Source: Planctomycetota bacterium
GTDB taxonomy: Bacteria; Planctomycetota; UBA1135; GCA-002686595
Length of the DNA stretch: 44,921 bases
Assembly: GCA_016795325.1 (NCBI GenBank)
Contig: JAEUHY010000054.1
Span: forward strand, 1 to 44,921
Direction: 5' to 3'
Below the pieces are notes generated by a model. The model worked only from the letters and a program-made list of their open reading frames with translations. It was not told the origin of the DNA and made no database searches. Numbering within the stretch: position 1 is the first letter of the stretch; each line of letters begins with the position of its first letter. Made by a program: the position numbers and the translations under genes. Below, one piece after another: positions 24,187-32,405 of this stretch.

Positions 24187-25344
24187 CTACGGACGCGGCA
24201 GTTCGCCGACGACCAGCTCGCATTCGAGCCCGCCGTTGAGCAGCGGGAGCGCGCGCGTTCCGGGCAGGGCCAGGTTGCGCTCGGTCTCGCCGCGCAGTCC
24301 GAGCAGGCCGACGTGGTAGCCGCCGCACTGCGCCCGCAGACGTTCCCCGAGCGTGCGCTGGAGCTTGTGCGCCGCCGGTTGGTCGGCGACGCGTTCGCCG
24401 TAGGGCAGATTCGAGACGACCCAGGCGTTCCAGCCGCGCTTGAACTCGAAGTCCGTGCCCGCGCCGACCTGGAGCTCGACGTGGGCTTCGAGGCCCGCGC
24501 TGCGCAGGTTCTCGAGCGCGCCCGCGATCGAAGCCGGGTCCCAGTCGCGGCCGCGCAGCATCAGTTTGGGCGTCGCACGCTCTTGCTTGCGCGCGGCTTC
24601 GCGGGCTTTGCTCCAGCCGGCGGCGTCGTGTTCGAGCCAACGCTCGAAGCCGAAGCTCGAACGGAACAGGCCCGGCGCGACGTTGCGCGCGAGCAGGCCG
24701 GCTTCGACGAGCAGCGTCGCGGAACCGCAGAACGGGTCGACCAGCGGCGCGCGTTGGTCCCACTCGCTGAGCAGCACAACCGCGGCGGCGAGCGTCTCCG
24801 ACAGCGGCGCGCGACCTTGGTACTTGCGCCAGCCGCGCTTGTGCAGCGAGTCGCCCGACGTGTCGGCGAGCACCGTCACGCGGTTGCGGAACACGTGCAC
24901 GTAGACGCCCAGGTCGGGCTCTTCCTTGTCGACCGCCGGCCGCACGCCGCCGCTGGTGCGCAGCACGTCGACGATCGCGTCCTTCGCGCGCTGCGCGAGG
25001 AACAACGTGTGGTCGAGCTCCGACTCGCTCGAGTGCGCGTCGACCGCCAGCGATCCGCTCGGCCGCAGGAAGCGCGCCCACTCGATACGTTTGACGCCCT
25101 CGTAGAACTCGTCCGAGGTCGTCGCCTCGAAACGCGCCAGGCGCATCAGCACGCGCACCGCGGTGCGCAGCCACAGATTCGCGCGCCACGCGTCGCGCAG
25201 CCCGCCCTCGAAGTACACGCCGCCGACCTGGCGTTCGATCTTGGACAGCTCGAGCGCCTTCATCTCGGCGTGCAGCACCGACTCGAGGCCCGGCGCGCAG
25301 GTGACGAAGAAACGCTCGCGGCGCGTTTGCGCGGGCTCCTTCAC
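24187..25344 (-). CDS. THUMP-domain class I RNA methyltransferase (RlmL/YpsC-like)
   Basis: This is a 385-residue protein starting at GTG 25344-25342. That GTG overlaps the stop of the upstream exonuclease gene as GTGA, which fixes the start well. Residues ~10-160 contain the ferredoxin-like and THUMP regions (FFVTCAPGLESVL, then VHVFRNRVTVLADTSGDSLHKRG). The SAM-dependent domain has LVDPFCGSATLLVEAG (residues 201-216) as motif I and VVSNLPYGERV (309-319) as the N-x-PY catalytic motif of N2-guanine methyltransferases. Relatives methylate 23S rRNA (RlmL, m2G2445) or are uncharacterised paralogues (YpsC). rRNA m2G formation is the best guess. It lacks the second methyltransferase domain of E. 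coli RlmL. Confidence 0.92.
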   Translation of the reverse strand: MKEPAQTRRERFFVTCAPGLESVLHAEMKALELSKIERQVGGVYFEGGLRDAWRANLWLRTAVRVLMRLARFEATTSDEFYEGVKRIEWARFLRPSGSLAVDAHSSESELDHTLFLAQRAKDAIVDVLRTSGGVRPAVDKEEPDLGVYVHVFRNRVTVLADTSGDSLHKRGWRKYQGRAPLSETLAAAVVLLSEWDQRAPLVDPFCGSATLLVEAGLLARNVAPGLFRSSFGFERWLEHDAAGWSKAREAARKQERATPKLMLRGRDWDPASIAGALENLRSAGLEAHVELQVGAGTDFEFKRGWNAWVVSNLPYGERVADQPAAHKLQRTLGERLRAQCGGYHVGLLGLRGETERNLALPGTRALPLLNGGLECELVVGELPRP

Positions 25345-26126
25345 GGATGCGCCTGCAATTCCGTGTGTTGGACGAGCCACTCGTAGAACTTCTCGCGCCG
25401 GATCGGCTCGCTCATCCACGAGACGTCGGGCTGCGGGCGGTGGAGCAAGTCGCGCACGCGTTCGAGCTTGGGCATCGGCTCGGAGCTGACGCCGCCCTTC
25501 TTCGTGCGCCAACGCACCTCGCCGAGTTCGCTGATGCGCGCGGCCACGCGTTCGGTGATTTGGCAATCACCGGCGACGTACTCGAGCACGCGCGCGTGGT
25601 TGCCCGCGGCCCATTCCTTGGGCGCATCCGAGCCGTGCATCAGCTTCTTCTGTTCGATCCCCAAACCATCGGCCACGGCGGCGAGCCCGATGGGAAAGCC
25701 GCGCTGCACGACGAACTGGAACATCGGGTCGTACAGGTCGAGCGCGACCTGCGCGGCGAGGCGCATGTCGCGCGCCGCCCAACCGAGCCAGCGCACGTCG
25801 AACGACAAACCGTTCCACGCGAACACTTGAACGCCCGCAAGCTGCGCGTTGCGCAGGTAGCCGAGCAAGTCGCTCGCGCCCTCCGCGTCCAGGCAGCGCA
25901 GCGGTTTGCCCGCAGCGTCCTGCTTGAACCAGTGGCGCACTTCGCCGCGGTCGGTGGCGATCGCGGCGCAGGAGATGTCGAACGGTCCGTGGCGCTCGAG
26001 GTCCTCGCCTGGGGCGAGCTCGAACACGTTGGCGATCTCGATGTCGAACGCGAGACGTTTGGCGACGGGGGCCTTGGATTTGACTTCAGCTTCCGGGAAG
26101 AGGCTCGGCGTGTGGGCGCGGCTCAT
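25341..26126 (-). CDS. DEDDy-family 3'-5' exonuclease-like protein
   Basis: This is a 261-residue protein. The RNase H-like fold is shown by LAFDIE (D28, E30) as ExoI, FAWNGLSFDVRWL (N105, D110) as ExoII, and YVAGD (Y183, D187) as ExoIII, the DEDDy arrangement of predicted 3'-5' exonucleases in phages and bacteria. Cutting single-stranded DNA or RNA is expected. The last 60 residues (PKLERVRDLLHRPQPDVSWM and on) resemble tails that dock the enzyme to substrate. It lies upstream of, and overlaps by four bases with, the THUMP methyltransferase, so a shared RNA-related role is possible. A 7-pair inverted repeat (26161-26175) lies between it and the PD40 gene. Confidence 0.88.
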   Translation of the reverse strand: MSRAHTPSLFPEAEVKSKAPVAKRLAFDIEIANVFELAPGEDLERHGPFDISCAAIATDRGEVRHWFKQDAAGKPLRCLDAEGASDLLGYLRNAQLAGVQVFAWNGLSFDVRWLGWAARDMRLAAQVALDLYDPMFQFVVQRGFPIGLAAVADGLGIEQKKLMHGSDAPKEWAAGNHARVLEYVAGDCQITERVAARISELGEVRWRTKKGGVSSEPMPKLERVRDLLHRPQPDVSWMSEPIRREKFYEWLVQHTELQAHP

Positions 26127-26176
26127 GCACGCATCATGCCGAGCGCCGGGCCGCAAACCAGCGCGATTCGCGCTTG

Positions 26177-27898
26177 TCAGTTGTGGATCACGAAGTCGAG
26201 CGCTTCGGTGAGGTTGACGTTGTTCGGCGGCGCGAAGCCGGGATCGCGGCTGTAGAACTGCGCCCAGACCTCCACGCCGCCGATGAGCGCCGGGTCGGCG
26301 CCGCTGGCGATCCAAGCGTTGAAATCGCGCGTCATGACGCCGGTGCAGTCGTTTCCCCCAGGAGTCCCGCCGGTGAGCGTCACCGGGGTTCTCAGCAATG
26401 GGGCCTGCACGCACAGGAAACCGCCGCTGAACGGCAGGTTGTTGGCGCCGCCCAGGCTGTAGAACATCGTCCCGTACTTGTTGTTCAGCAGGTTCGTGAC
26501 GCTCAGCACGAAGCCCGACGGAAGCGAAGCGCTCGGCGTGCCCGAGTGGTTGAGCAGCGGCGTGCAACCCAGGCTGTTCACCTTCGGCACGCAGTAGACG
26601 ATCGGCGCCGACGGCGCGCCGCGGTCGCGCGCGATGACGTCGTAGTACCCCGGCGCCAGGTCGGGTAGGACGATGTTGGTCGCCGCGCTGATGAACGCCG
26701 CGCGCCGGCCGTTGCCGGAGACGCACGGCTCGCCGCACACGGAGTTGGCGTCGGCGCCGGTCGGTGAGGTGCTCAGGCGTTGCGTGGTCGCGGTCGGCAG
26801 GTCGCGCACGAAAACCTCGAGCGAATTGGTGTTCTTGAGCGGGTCGAGCAGCGTCGAATCGCTCAGGAACACGACGTGCCGGCCGTCGGCCGAAATGCGC
26901 GGCGCCCAACCCGTTCCCGCGACGTTCGACGGCGTGGCGGTGATCAGCGTCAGTGCACCGGTGAGCATGTCCTTCACGTACACGTCGGTCTGGAAGTTCA
27001 GGTCGCTCGGCAGCAGCGGCGCAAGCGTGTCGAACGCGACGTAACGTCCGTCGGCCGAGATGTCGGGCGAAGCGTTGTTGGTCAGCGGCGTGGCCGCGCC
27101 CGAGGGCAACGACGAGGCGAGCACGAGTGCGCCGGTCGCCACCTCGTAGCGGAAGACATCGAGTCCGATGTTGGTGTCGGACGCCAGCAGGTTGTTCGCG
27201 CCGCTGGTGAACACGACGTAGCGACCGTCGGCGCTGATGCGCGGTTGCCCGTAGCAGAACCAGGTTCCGGCCACGCCGTTCGCGTCCTTGCTGAGCAGCG
27301 TCGTCGCGCCGCTTTGGGCGTCGAACAGATAGATCTGGTCGTAGCCGGCGTTCGCGGCGGGCGAGATGTTCGTCGCGCCGCTGCGGTAGACGACGCGTCG
27401 CCCGTCGTCCGAAATGTCAGGCCAGCCGCACAGGCCGTTGGGATCCGCGCCGCCGAGCGCGAAGCTCGCGCGCGACACGCTGTCGTTGACGAGGTCGTGC
27501 ACGTAGATGTCGTGCGCGCCGTTGGCGTCCGGCGAGCCGAGGTTCGAGGCGTTCGTGCCGAAGGCGACGAAGCGTCCGCCGCCGGAGAGAGACACCCACT
27601 GCGTGTCGCCGCCGGGCGCGACGCCGCCCACGTCTCCGACCAGCCGCGTCGTCTGCGCGCTCAGATCGCGCACGTAACCGTTGTAGGTTCCGTTGACGTC
27701 GCTCGCCGTGAGCGACGCGGTCGTGACGAAGGCCACGTGCCGGCCGGTCACGCTCATGTCCGTCGAGTTGGCGAGGTGGCCGCCCACCTGCAGGTTCGCG
27801 CCGTCCTTGTTGGCGTACTCAGCCCAAGGCGCGCTTTGCGCGTGGGCGACGGCGGGGGCGACGAGCAGCAGGGAGAGTGCGGGAACGCGGTGCTTCAT
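26177..27898 (-). CDS. Exported PD40/TolB-like beta-propeller protein with Cys-containing C-terminal domain
   Basis: This is a 573-residue protein. Residues 1-21 are a signal peptide (ending VAHA, then Q). Residues ~45-425 contain seven or so PD40 blades of the form PDISADGRYVAFDT, PRISADGRHVVFLS and SLSGGGRFVAFGT. They alternate with YVHDL and FVRDL strands, as in TolB-like propellers. From residue 435 (YCVPKVNSLGC) it has the C-terminal domain shared with other exported proteins here: GTMFYSLGG, GFLCV, NDCTGVM, EVWAQFYSRDP and NLTEALDF. No catalytic residues are evident. It is divergent from the two-component response regulator gene and has no clear Shine-Dalgarno site. Confidence 0.9.
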   Translation of the reverse strand: MKHRVPALSLLLVAPAVAHAQSAPWAEYANKDGANLQVGGHLANSTDMSVTGRHVAFVTTASLTASDVNGTYNGYVRDLSAQTTRLVGDVGGVAPGGDTQWVSLSGGGRFVAFGTNASNLGSPDANGAHDIYVHDLVNDSVSRASFALGGADPNGLCGWPDISDDGRRVVYRSGATNISPAANAGYDQIYLFDAQSGATTLLSKDANGVAGTWFCYGQPRISADGRYVVFTSGANNLLASDTNIGLDVFRYEVATGALVLASSLPSGAATPLTNNASPDISADGRYVAFDTLAPLLPSDLNFQTDVYVKDMLTGALTLITATPSNVAGTGWAPRISADGRHVVFLSDSTLLDPLKNTNSLEVFVRDLPTATTQRLSTSPTGADANSVCGEPCVSGNGRRAAFISAATNIVLPDLAPGYYDVIARDRGAPSAPIVYCVPKVNSLGCTPLLNHSGTPSASLPSGFVLSVTNLLNNKYGTMFYSLGGANNLPFSGGFLCVQAPLLRTPVTLTGGTPGGNDCTGVMTRDFNAWIASGADPALIGGVEVWAQFYSRDPGFAPPNNVNLTEALDFVIHN

Positions 27899-28036
27899 GG
27901 TGGAGGAGCGGGGGGCCTTGCGAATTGCGATATTCTAAGTGCCGCCCGGGAAAAGCGCCTCGCGCGCTCTGGTCGTGGCCCTTCAGCACCGCGCAACAGT
28001 TGCGCGCCTCGTTCGCTCGGGCGGACAATCGTTCCC
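27899..28036. promoter_or_regulatory. Divergent promoter region with a 17-base perfect palindrome
   Basis: This intergenic region of 138 bases separates the PD40 gene from the two-component operon. CGCGCAAC (27990-27997) and GTTGCGCG (27999-28006) are perfect inverted repeats around one base, ending 30 bases before the GTG start at 28037. An AT-rich patch at 27921-27940 could hold a promoter for either direction. An operator role for the palindrome is inferred. Confidence 0.5.
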
Positions 28037-28738
28037 GTGCAAACCACCAAACCCACGCGCGAGAGCGAAGCTCGCATCCTGCTCATCGAAGACGACGAGA
28101 AGCTCGGTGGCCAGGTCGCCGAGCACCTGCAGCAGTCCGGCTTCACGCCGACCTGGCTCAAGAGCGGCGAGGAGGCGCTGGTCGCCACTCCGCGTGAGTA
28201 CGCGCTGGTCGTGCTCGACCTGATGCTGCCGGGAGTCGGCGGCCTCGAGATCCTCAAGCACCTGCGCTCGATCTCGGACGTGCCGGTGCTCGTGCTCTCG
28301 GCGAAGACCGACGCCGAGGTCAAGGTCAAGGCGCTCGAACTCGGCGCCGACGACTACGTCACCAAGCCCTTTTGGCCCGAGGAATTGATCGCGCGCGTCC
28401 ACGCGCGGCTGCGCCGACCGGGACTCGAGCGCGCCGAGCACTACGCCGACGACGGTCTGGAGATCGATGGCGCCGGCCGCACCGTGCGTGTCGACGGCGC
28501 CGCGGTGGAGATGACCAAGGTCGAGTTCGAACTGCTCTGGTCGCTCGCGCGGCGGCCGGGACAGGCGTTGTCGCGCGCATGGCTCGTGAGCAACGTGCTC
28601 GACCCCGAGCGCGAAGGCGGTGAGCGCACGCTCGACGTGCACGTGTCGCGCATCCGCAAGAAGCTCGGCCGCACGGGTGAGCGGCTCGTGACCGTTTGGG
28701 GCGTCGGCTACCGGCTCGATCGGAGCGACGCGAAGTGA
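28037..28738 (+). CDS. OmpR-family response regulator
   Basis: This is a 233-residue protein with a GTG start at 28037. The receiver domain (residues ~11-128) has the acidic pair D19-D20 in ILLIEDD, phosphoacceptor D61 in LVVLDLMLPGVGG, a switch Ser/Thr in VLVLSAK, and the Lys of DDYVTKPF. Residues ~135-230 are the winged-helix Trans_reg_C domain (VEMTKVEFELLWSLARRPG, then LDVHVSRIRKKLG and VWGVGYRL). It overlaps the kinase gene by four bases (GTGA), so the pair is translationally coupled. Targets are unknown; the palindrome upstream may be an autoregulatory site. Confidence 0.95.
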   Translation: MQTTKPTRESEARILLIEDDEKLGGQVAEHLQQSGFTPTWLKSGEEALVATPREYALVVLDLMLPGVGGLEILKHLRSISDVPVLVLSAKTDAEVKVKALELGADDYVTKPFWPEELIARVHARLRRPGLERAEHYADDGLEIDGAGRTVRVDGAAVEMTKVEFELLWSLARRPGQALSRAWLVSNVLDPEREGGERTLDVHVSRIRKKLGRTGERLVTVWGVGYRLDRSDAK

Positions 28739-30252
28739 AGCTGCGCACGCGCCTGGCAGTCACCGTGCTCGGCACGATGGCCGTGTTGCTCGCGGGACTG
28801 CTGTTCGTGCGCGAGGCGATGGACCGCGCCGGAACCGAGCGCGCGCTGCTCGAGTACGTGACCGAGCGCATGCGCTCCGGCGGGCGCGAGTGGTGCGATG
28901 CGGAGCCGGCGAGCTTCGTACTGGGCTCGGGGCGTTGGCGACCGGAGTCGGGCGCGTTCAAGGGACCTGCGCCGGGCGCGGACGGCGAGCGCCGCACGAA
29001 TCCGCCGCCGCTCGACGACGGCAATCTCGCCCAGCGTCCGCCGACGCCGCCGCGCCCGCACACGCACCCGCACTCCGATCGCTGGCCGCGCATCGAGATC
29101 TGGGCGTACCGCGCCGACTTCACCTCGGCCAACCCTGAGGCGCCCGCGTTTCCCGAACGCCTGCGGCGCGAGTTGGAAGAGGGCGAACGTTCCGCCACCG
29201 AGGAATGGGACGCGGGCGAGCGCGAAGGTCTGCAGGCGGCGGTGCGCATGGACTGGGACGACGGCCCGAGTGCGATCGTGCTCGCGCGCCGCTCGGCCGC
29301 GCCGCGCTCGCTGTTCTCGACGAACATGCTGATCGTGTTCGCGGCGCAGTGTCTGCTGCTCGTCGTCGCGGTCGTGCTCGCCGCCGGCCCGCTGGTCAAG
29401 CGCGTGCGCAAGCTCGAGACGCAGATGCGCGAGAGCGCGGCTTCGCGCTACGCCAAGCCGGTCGAGATCGACGGCGCCGACGAGGTCAGCGAGCTCGCGC
29501 AGACGTTCAACTCCGCCGCGGGTGAAGTGCGCGCCAATCTCGAGTCGCTCGAGTCGCGCGAGCGGGCGTTGCGTGCGTTCGTCGAGAACACGACGCACGA
29601 CGTGATGATCCCGCTCACTGTGTTGCAGGGTCACTTGACCGCGCTGCGCCGCGCCAGCGAGAGCGGCGCCGGCGTCGAGCGCACGGTCGTGCTCGACTCC
29701 TTGCAGGAGGCGCACTACATGGCCTCGCTGATCCAGAACCTCGCCGCGGCCTCCAAGCTCGAGAGCGGAAGTCTCGAACTGGTCGCGCACCCGCTCGATC
29801 TGAATGCACTCGTCGAACGCGCGGTCGGCCGCCATCGACCGATCGCCAAGGCGCGCGGCATCGCGCTCGAGCACGCCGTGCCGCCGACGCCGCTGTTCAC
29901 GCGCGGCGACGTGACCTTGGTCGAGCAGGCCGTCAGCAATTTGATCCACAACGCGGTGCGTTACGTGCAGCCCGGCGGTCACGTCGCGGTGGTGCTCGAA
30001 GAGCGCGGCGCGCGCTTCTCATTGCGCGTGCTCGACGACGGGCCGGGCGTTCCGGCGGAACTGCGCGCGAAGGTCTTCGAACGTTCCTTCCGCGCCGACG
30101 ACGCGCGCTCGCGCCAGCCCGACGGGCTCGGCCTGGGGCTCTCGATCGCGCTCGACGTCGCCAAGCGTCACGGCTTCACGCTCGAACTGCGTGCGCCCGC
30201 CGAGGGCGGCGCCGAACTCGAACTGGCCGGAGCGACTGCGCCGGCGGCTTGA
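28735..30252 (+). CDS. Membrane sensor histidine kinase with His-rich periplasmic domain
   Basis: This is a 505-residue protein. GTG 28735 overlaps the regulator stop. The first transmembrane helix is at ~7-27 (LAVTVLGTMAVLLAGLLFV), then a periplasmic domain to ~196 containing a Pro/His cluster (H109, H111, H113 in RPHTHPHSDRW). The second helix is ~197-220, followed by HAMP (DEVSELAQTFNSAAGEV). The dimerisation helix carries H288 in TTHDVMIPLTVLQGHL; the canonical HExxTPL is replaced by HDxxIPL. The ATP domain has N-box EQAVSNLIHNAVRY, G1 DDGPGVP and G2 GLGLGLSIALDVAKRHG. The ligand is unknown; the His cluster could bind a metal ion. Confidence 0.94.
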   Translation: MKLRTRLAVTVLGTMAVLLAGLLFVREAMDRAGTERALLEYVTERMRSGGREWCDAEPASFVLGSGRWRPESGAFKGPAPGADGERRTNPPPLDDGNLAQRPPTPPRPHTHPHSDRWPRIEIWAYRADFTSANPEAPAFPERLRRELEEGERSATEEWDAGEREGLQAAVRMDWDDGPSAIVLARRSAAPRSLFSTNMLIVFAAQCLLLVVAVVLAAGPLVKRVRKLETQMRESAASRYAKPVEIDGADEVSELAQTFNSAAGEVRANLESLESRERALRAFVENTTHDVMIPLTVLQGHLTALRRASESGAGVERTVVLDSLQEAHYMASLIQNLAAASKLESGSLELVAHPLDLNALVERAVGRHRPIAKARGIALEHAVPPTPLFTRGDVTLVEQAVSNLIHNAVRYVQPGGHVAVVLEERGARFSLRVLDDGPGVPAELRAKVFERSFRADDARSRQPDGLGLGLSIALDVAKRHGFTLELRAPAEGGAELELAGATAPAA

Positions 30253-30312
30253 GCGTTGCGAGGCGCGCGCGGGGTAAGCTCCACGCGCTTGGGAGCGCTC
30301 GAGACCACCGCC

Positions 30313-31599
30313 GTGTTGCCCGCTGCGTTCGCGGAACTGCACAAGCAGATCGGCGTCGAGCTCGCGCTCGACGCGCACCACGGCGCGTTGCGGCGCGCCG
30401 CGCAGGCCGCCGCACGTTCGGCCGCCGGCGGCGCGGTGCTCGTGACCTGTTCCGACGAGCTGCAGGGCGAACTGCGCGGAGCGTTCGAGCGCGACGTGGC
30501 GCGCCCGATCTGCAGCGGCTCGATCGTCGGCCCGCGCAGCATCCTCGCGCTTTCGAACATGGCTGGCCGGCTCGAGACCGGCGCCCTCGAACTTGCGCAG
30601 ACGCACTTCAACGCACGCAGCGCCAGCGGCGAGCGGGTGCTGGTGGTCGAGCTCATGGCGCACTGCGGCGCGCTGAACGCACAGGGCGCGACGCGCTACG
30701 GCCGCGTGGAACGCGGCGGCGTCCAGTTCGACTGCTGCGGAGTTCTCGCGCGCGTGCTGGAAGACGGCGAGGAGTTCGACGCCGTGCGTCATCCGTGGCG
30801 CGAACAGCTGCGAGTCTATTTGGGGCCCGAGCGGCTCGCGGCGCTGCGCAGCTTCGACCCGGCGACGCGCCTGCTGGCGACCGCGGTCATCCACGCGCTG
30901 CTGCAGGGCGAGTCGGGCGTTGCCGAGGTGCTCCGCACGCGCAGCTCCGGCTCGACGCACGTGCTCATCGCCTCCGGCGTGGTGCTCAACCGCGCGAGCG
31001 GCGACACCGTGCTGCCGGTTGCGATCCACCACCTGCACGCACGCGCGGGCGAGGTCGAACTCGTGCACGGCGCGAGCCTGCGCTCCACGCCGGCGGCGCT
31101 GCGTTTCGAGCACGTCGGCGGGCGGCTGCAGGTGCGTTCGGACGAAGGCGTCGAGTCGGTGAGCGCGCAACGTGTGCAGGCGGCGCACGGCGAGTTGTTC
31201 ACGAGCCATGCACGCGCGTTGCACTCGGCCACCGACGAACTCGCCCGGGCGCGAGCCAAGCTCGCCAAGGAGCATCTGGCCAGCGCGCGGCGCCAGGTCG
31301 AACGCCTCAAGCAGCGCCCCCAGGCGTGGCGCGCGTACGCGCGGCCGGTTCTGCGCGGTCTGATGCAGTCCCTGGGGGTCGTGGCGCCCGAGTTCGGTCT
31401 CGTGGCCATGCTCGTGCAGACCGGCCACGACGCGGCGCGCGCCCAGCGTCTGCGCAAGCTGCTCGAGCGCGGGCCGACGCGCGCCGAAGCGCGCGACGCG
31501 CTGCAGCAGATCGAGGCCGAGCTCCAGCAACTGGGGCACCGCGACGCGCAGGAAGTGCTCGACTTGTTGCTGCACGAGCGCAGCCCGCTGCTGGGCTGA
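30313..31599 (+). CDS. Conserved-looking protein of unknown function
   Basis: This is a 428-residue soluble protein. The start is uncertain: GTG 30313 was preferred because VLPAAFAELHKQIGVEL begins an evident helix, but in-frame TTG codons lie upstream at 30256 and 30289. I do not recognise the family. Visible features are ILALSNMAGRLETGALELAQTHF, a Cys-containing pair (LMAHCGALN and FDCCGVLAR), a central beta-rich region (STHVLIASGVVLNRASGD), and a C-terminal helical third (KLAKEHLASARRQVERLKQR) ending LLLHERSPLLG. There is no signal peptide or membrane helix. It begins 60 bases after the histidine kinase gene on the same strand and may belong to that transcript. Confidence 0.75.
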   Translation: MLPAAFAELHKQIGVELALDAHHGALRRAAQAAARSAAGGAVLVTCSDELQGELRGAFERDVARPICSGSIVGPRSILALSNMAGRLETGALELAQTHFNARSASGERVLVVELMAHCGALNAQGATRYGRVERGGVQFDCCGVLARVLEDGEEFDAVRHPWREQLRVYLGPERLAALRSFDPATRLLATAVIHALLQGESGVAEVLRTRSSGSTHVLIASGVVLNRASGDTVLPVAIHHLHARAGEVELVHGASLRSTPAALRFEHVGGRLQVRSDEGVESVSAQRVQAAHGELFTSHARALHSATDELARARAKLAKEHLASARRQVERLKQRPQAWRAYARPVLRGLMQSLGVVAPEFGLVAMLVQTGHDAARAQRLRKLLERGPTRAEARDALQQIEAELQQLGHRDAQEVLDLLLHERSPLLG

Positions 31600-31832
31600 G
31601 CCACGCGCGAAAGAAGGCATCCGGCTCCTCTGATCTGTGTGGCTCCGTGGCGCCTGTGTTCTCTGCGGCTGGGCCGACGGCCGATCGCAAGCCAAGCCAG
31701 AGGAACCATAGGAGTCACGGAGGCACCGAGTTCCGACCCGAGCAGACGCACGAAGAAAACAGCGCACTTGCCGTAACCGGAGGGCCGGGGCCGGCGTTAA
31801 GGCGGCATGGACCGCGAGGCCACAGCGAGGCA
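31600..31832. repeat. Intergenic region holding an imperfect long inverted repeat
   Basis: Arms at 31635-31670 and 31695-31730 are imperfect inverted repeats (roughly three quarters of positions pair) separated by 24 bases. The core shared by both is CTCCGTG followed by TTCTCTG- or TTCCTCTG-like words. The composition, with alternating TGTG/CTCCGTG words, differs from the flanking genes. It separates the unknown gene from the sigma-factor operon. It could be a REP- or MITE-like element, or a structured terminator or leader. Confidence 0.5.
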
Positions 31833-32405
31833 ATGCACCAACGCGCCGAAGCCGAGTTGCTCGCCCGTTGGCGCGCTGGGGACGATGCAGCAGGGCGCGA
31901 GGTCTGTGAGCAGCATGCGGCTGTGGTGCGACGCGTCGCCGCCGCGCACCGACCGCGCGAGTGCGGCGTCGACGATCTCGTGCAGGAGGTCTTCTTGACC
32001 ATGTTCGCCCGCAGCGAGCGCTACCGCGAACAGGACGGCGTGCCGTTCGAGCACTGGCTCTCGCGCCTGGCGCTGAACGTCTGCCGCGACCGCCTGCGCG
32101 GCGAGGCGCGCGGCCCGCGGCGCGTCGACCTGTCGGCGGAGGGCGAGCGGGCGCTGGAGTGGCTCGCCGGGGCGCGCGACGACGCGCAGCTCGACGCCCG
32201 CGCCGCGCGCGAGGCCGTGGATGCGTTGCTCGCACGACTGTCGAGCGACGACCGCGTCGTACTCACGTGGCTCGATCTCGAAGGCCGCTCCACGGCCGAG
32301 ATCGCTCAACTCACCGGCTGGTCGCGCACGCTGGTGAAGGTGCGCGCCTTCCGCGCGCGGCGGCGCCTGCGAGCCTTGGCGCGCGAGCTCGGAGGCGGCG
32401 CGTGA
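31833..32405 (+). CDS. ECF-type RNA polymerase sigma factor
   Basis: This is a 190-residue protein. Region 2 is clear (CGVDDLVQEVFLTMFARSERY, then PFEHWLSRLALNVCRDRLRGE), as is region 4 with its helix-turn-helix (LSSDDRVVLTWLDLEGRSTAEIAQLTGWSRTLVKVRAFRARRRLR). Regions 1.1 and 3 are absent, as in ECF sigmas. It heads a five-gene operon, and its stop overlaps the next gene as GTGA. The adjacent one-helix protein is the natural candidate anti-sigma factor. ECF sigmas usually control their own operon; a matching promoter was not identified. Confidence 0.93.
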   Translation: MHQRAEAELLARWRAGDDAAGREVCEQHAAVVRRVAAAHRPRECGVDDLVQEVFLTMFARSERYREQDGVPFEHWLSRLALNVCRDRLRGEARGPRRVDLSAEGERALEWLAGARDDAQLDARAAREAVDALLARLSSDDRVVLTWLDLEGRSTAEIAQLTGWSRTLVKVRAFRARRRLRALARELGGGA

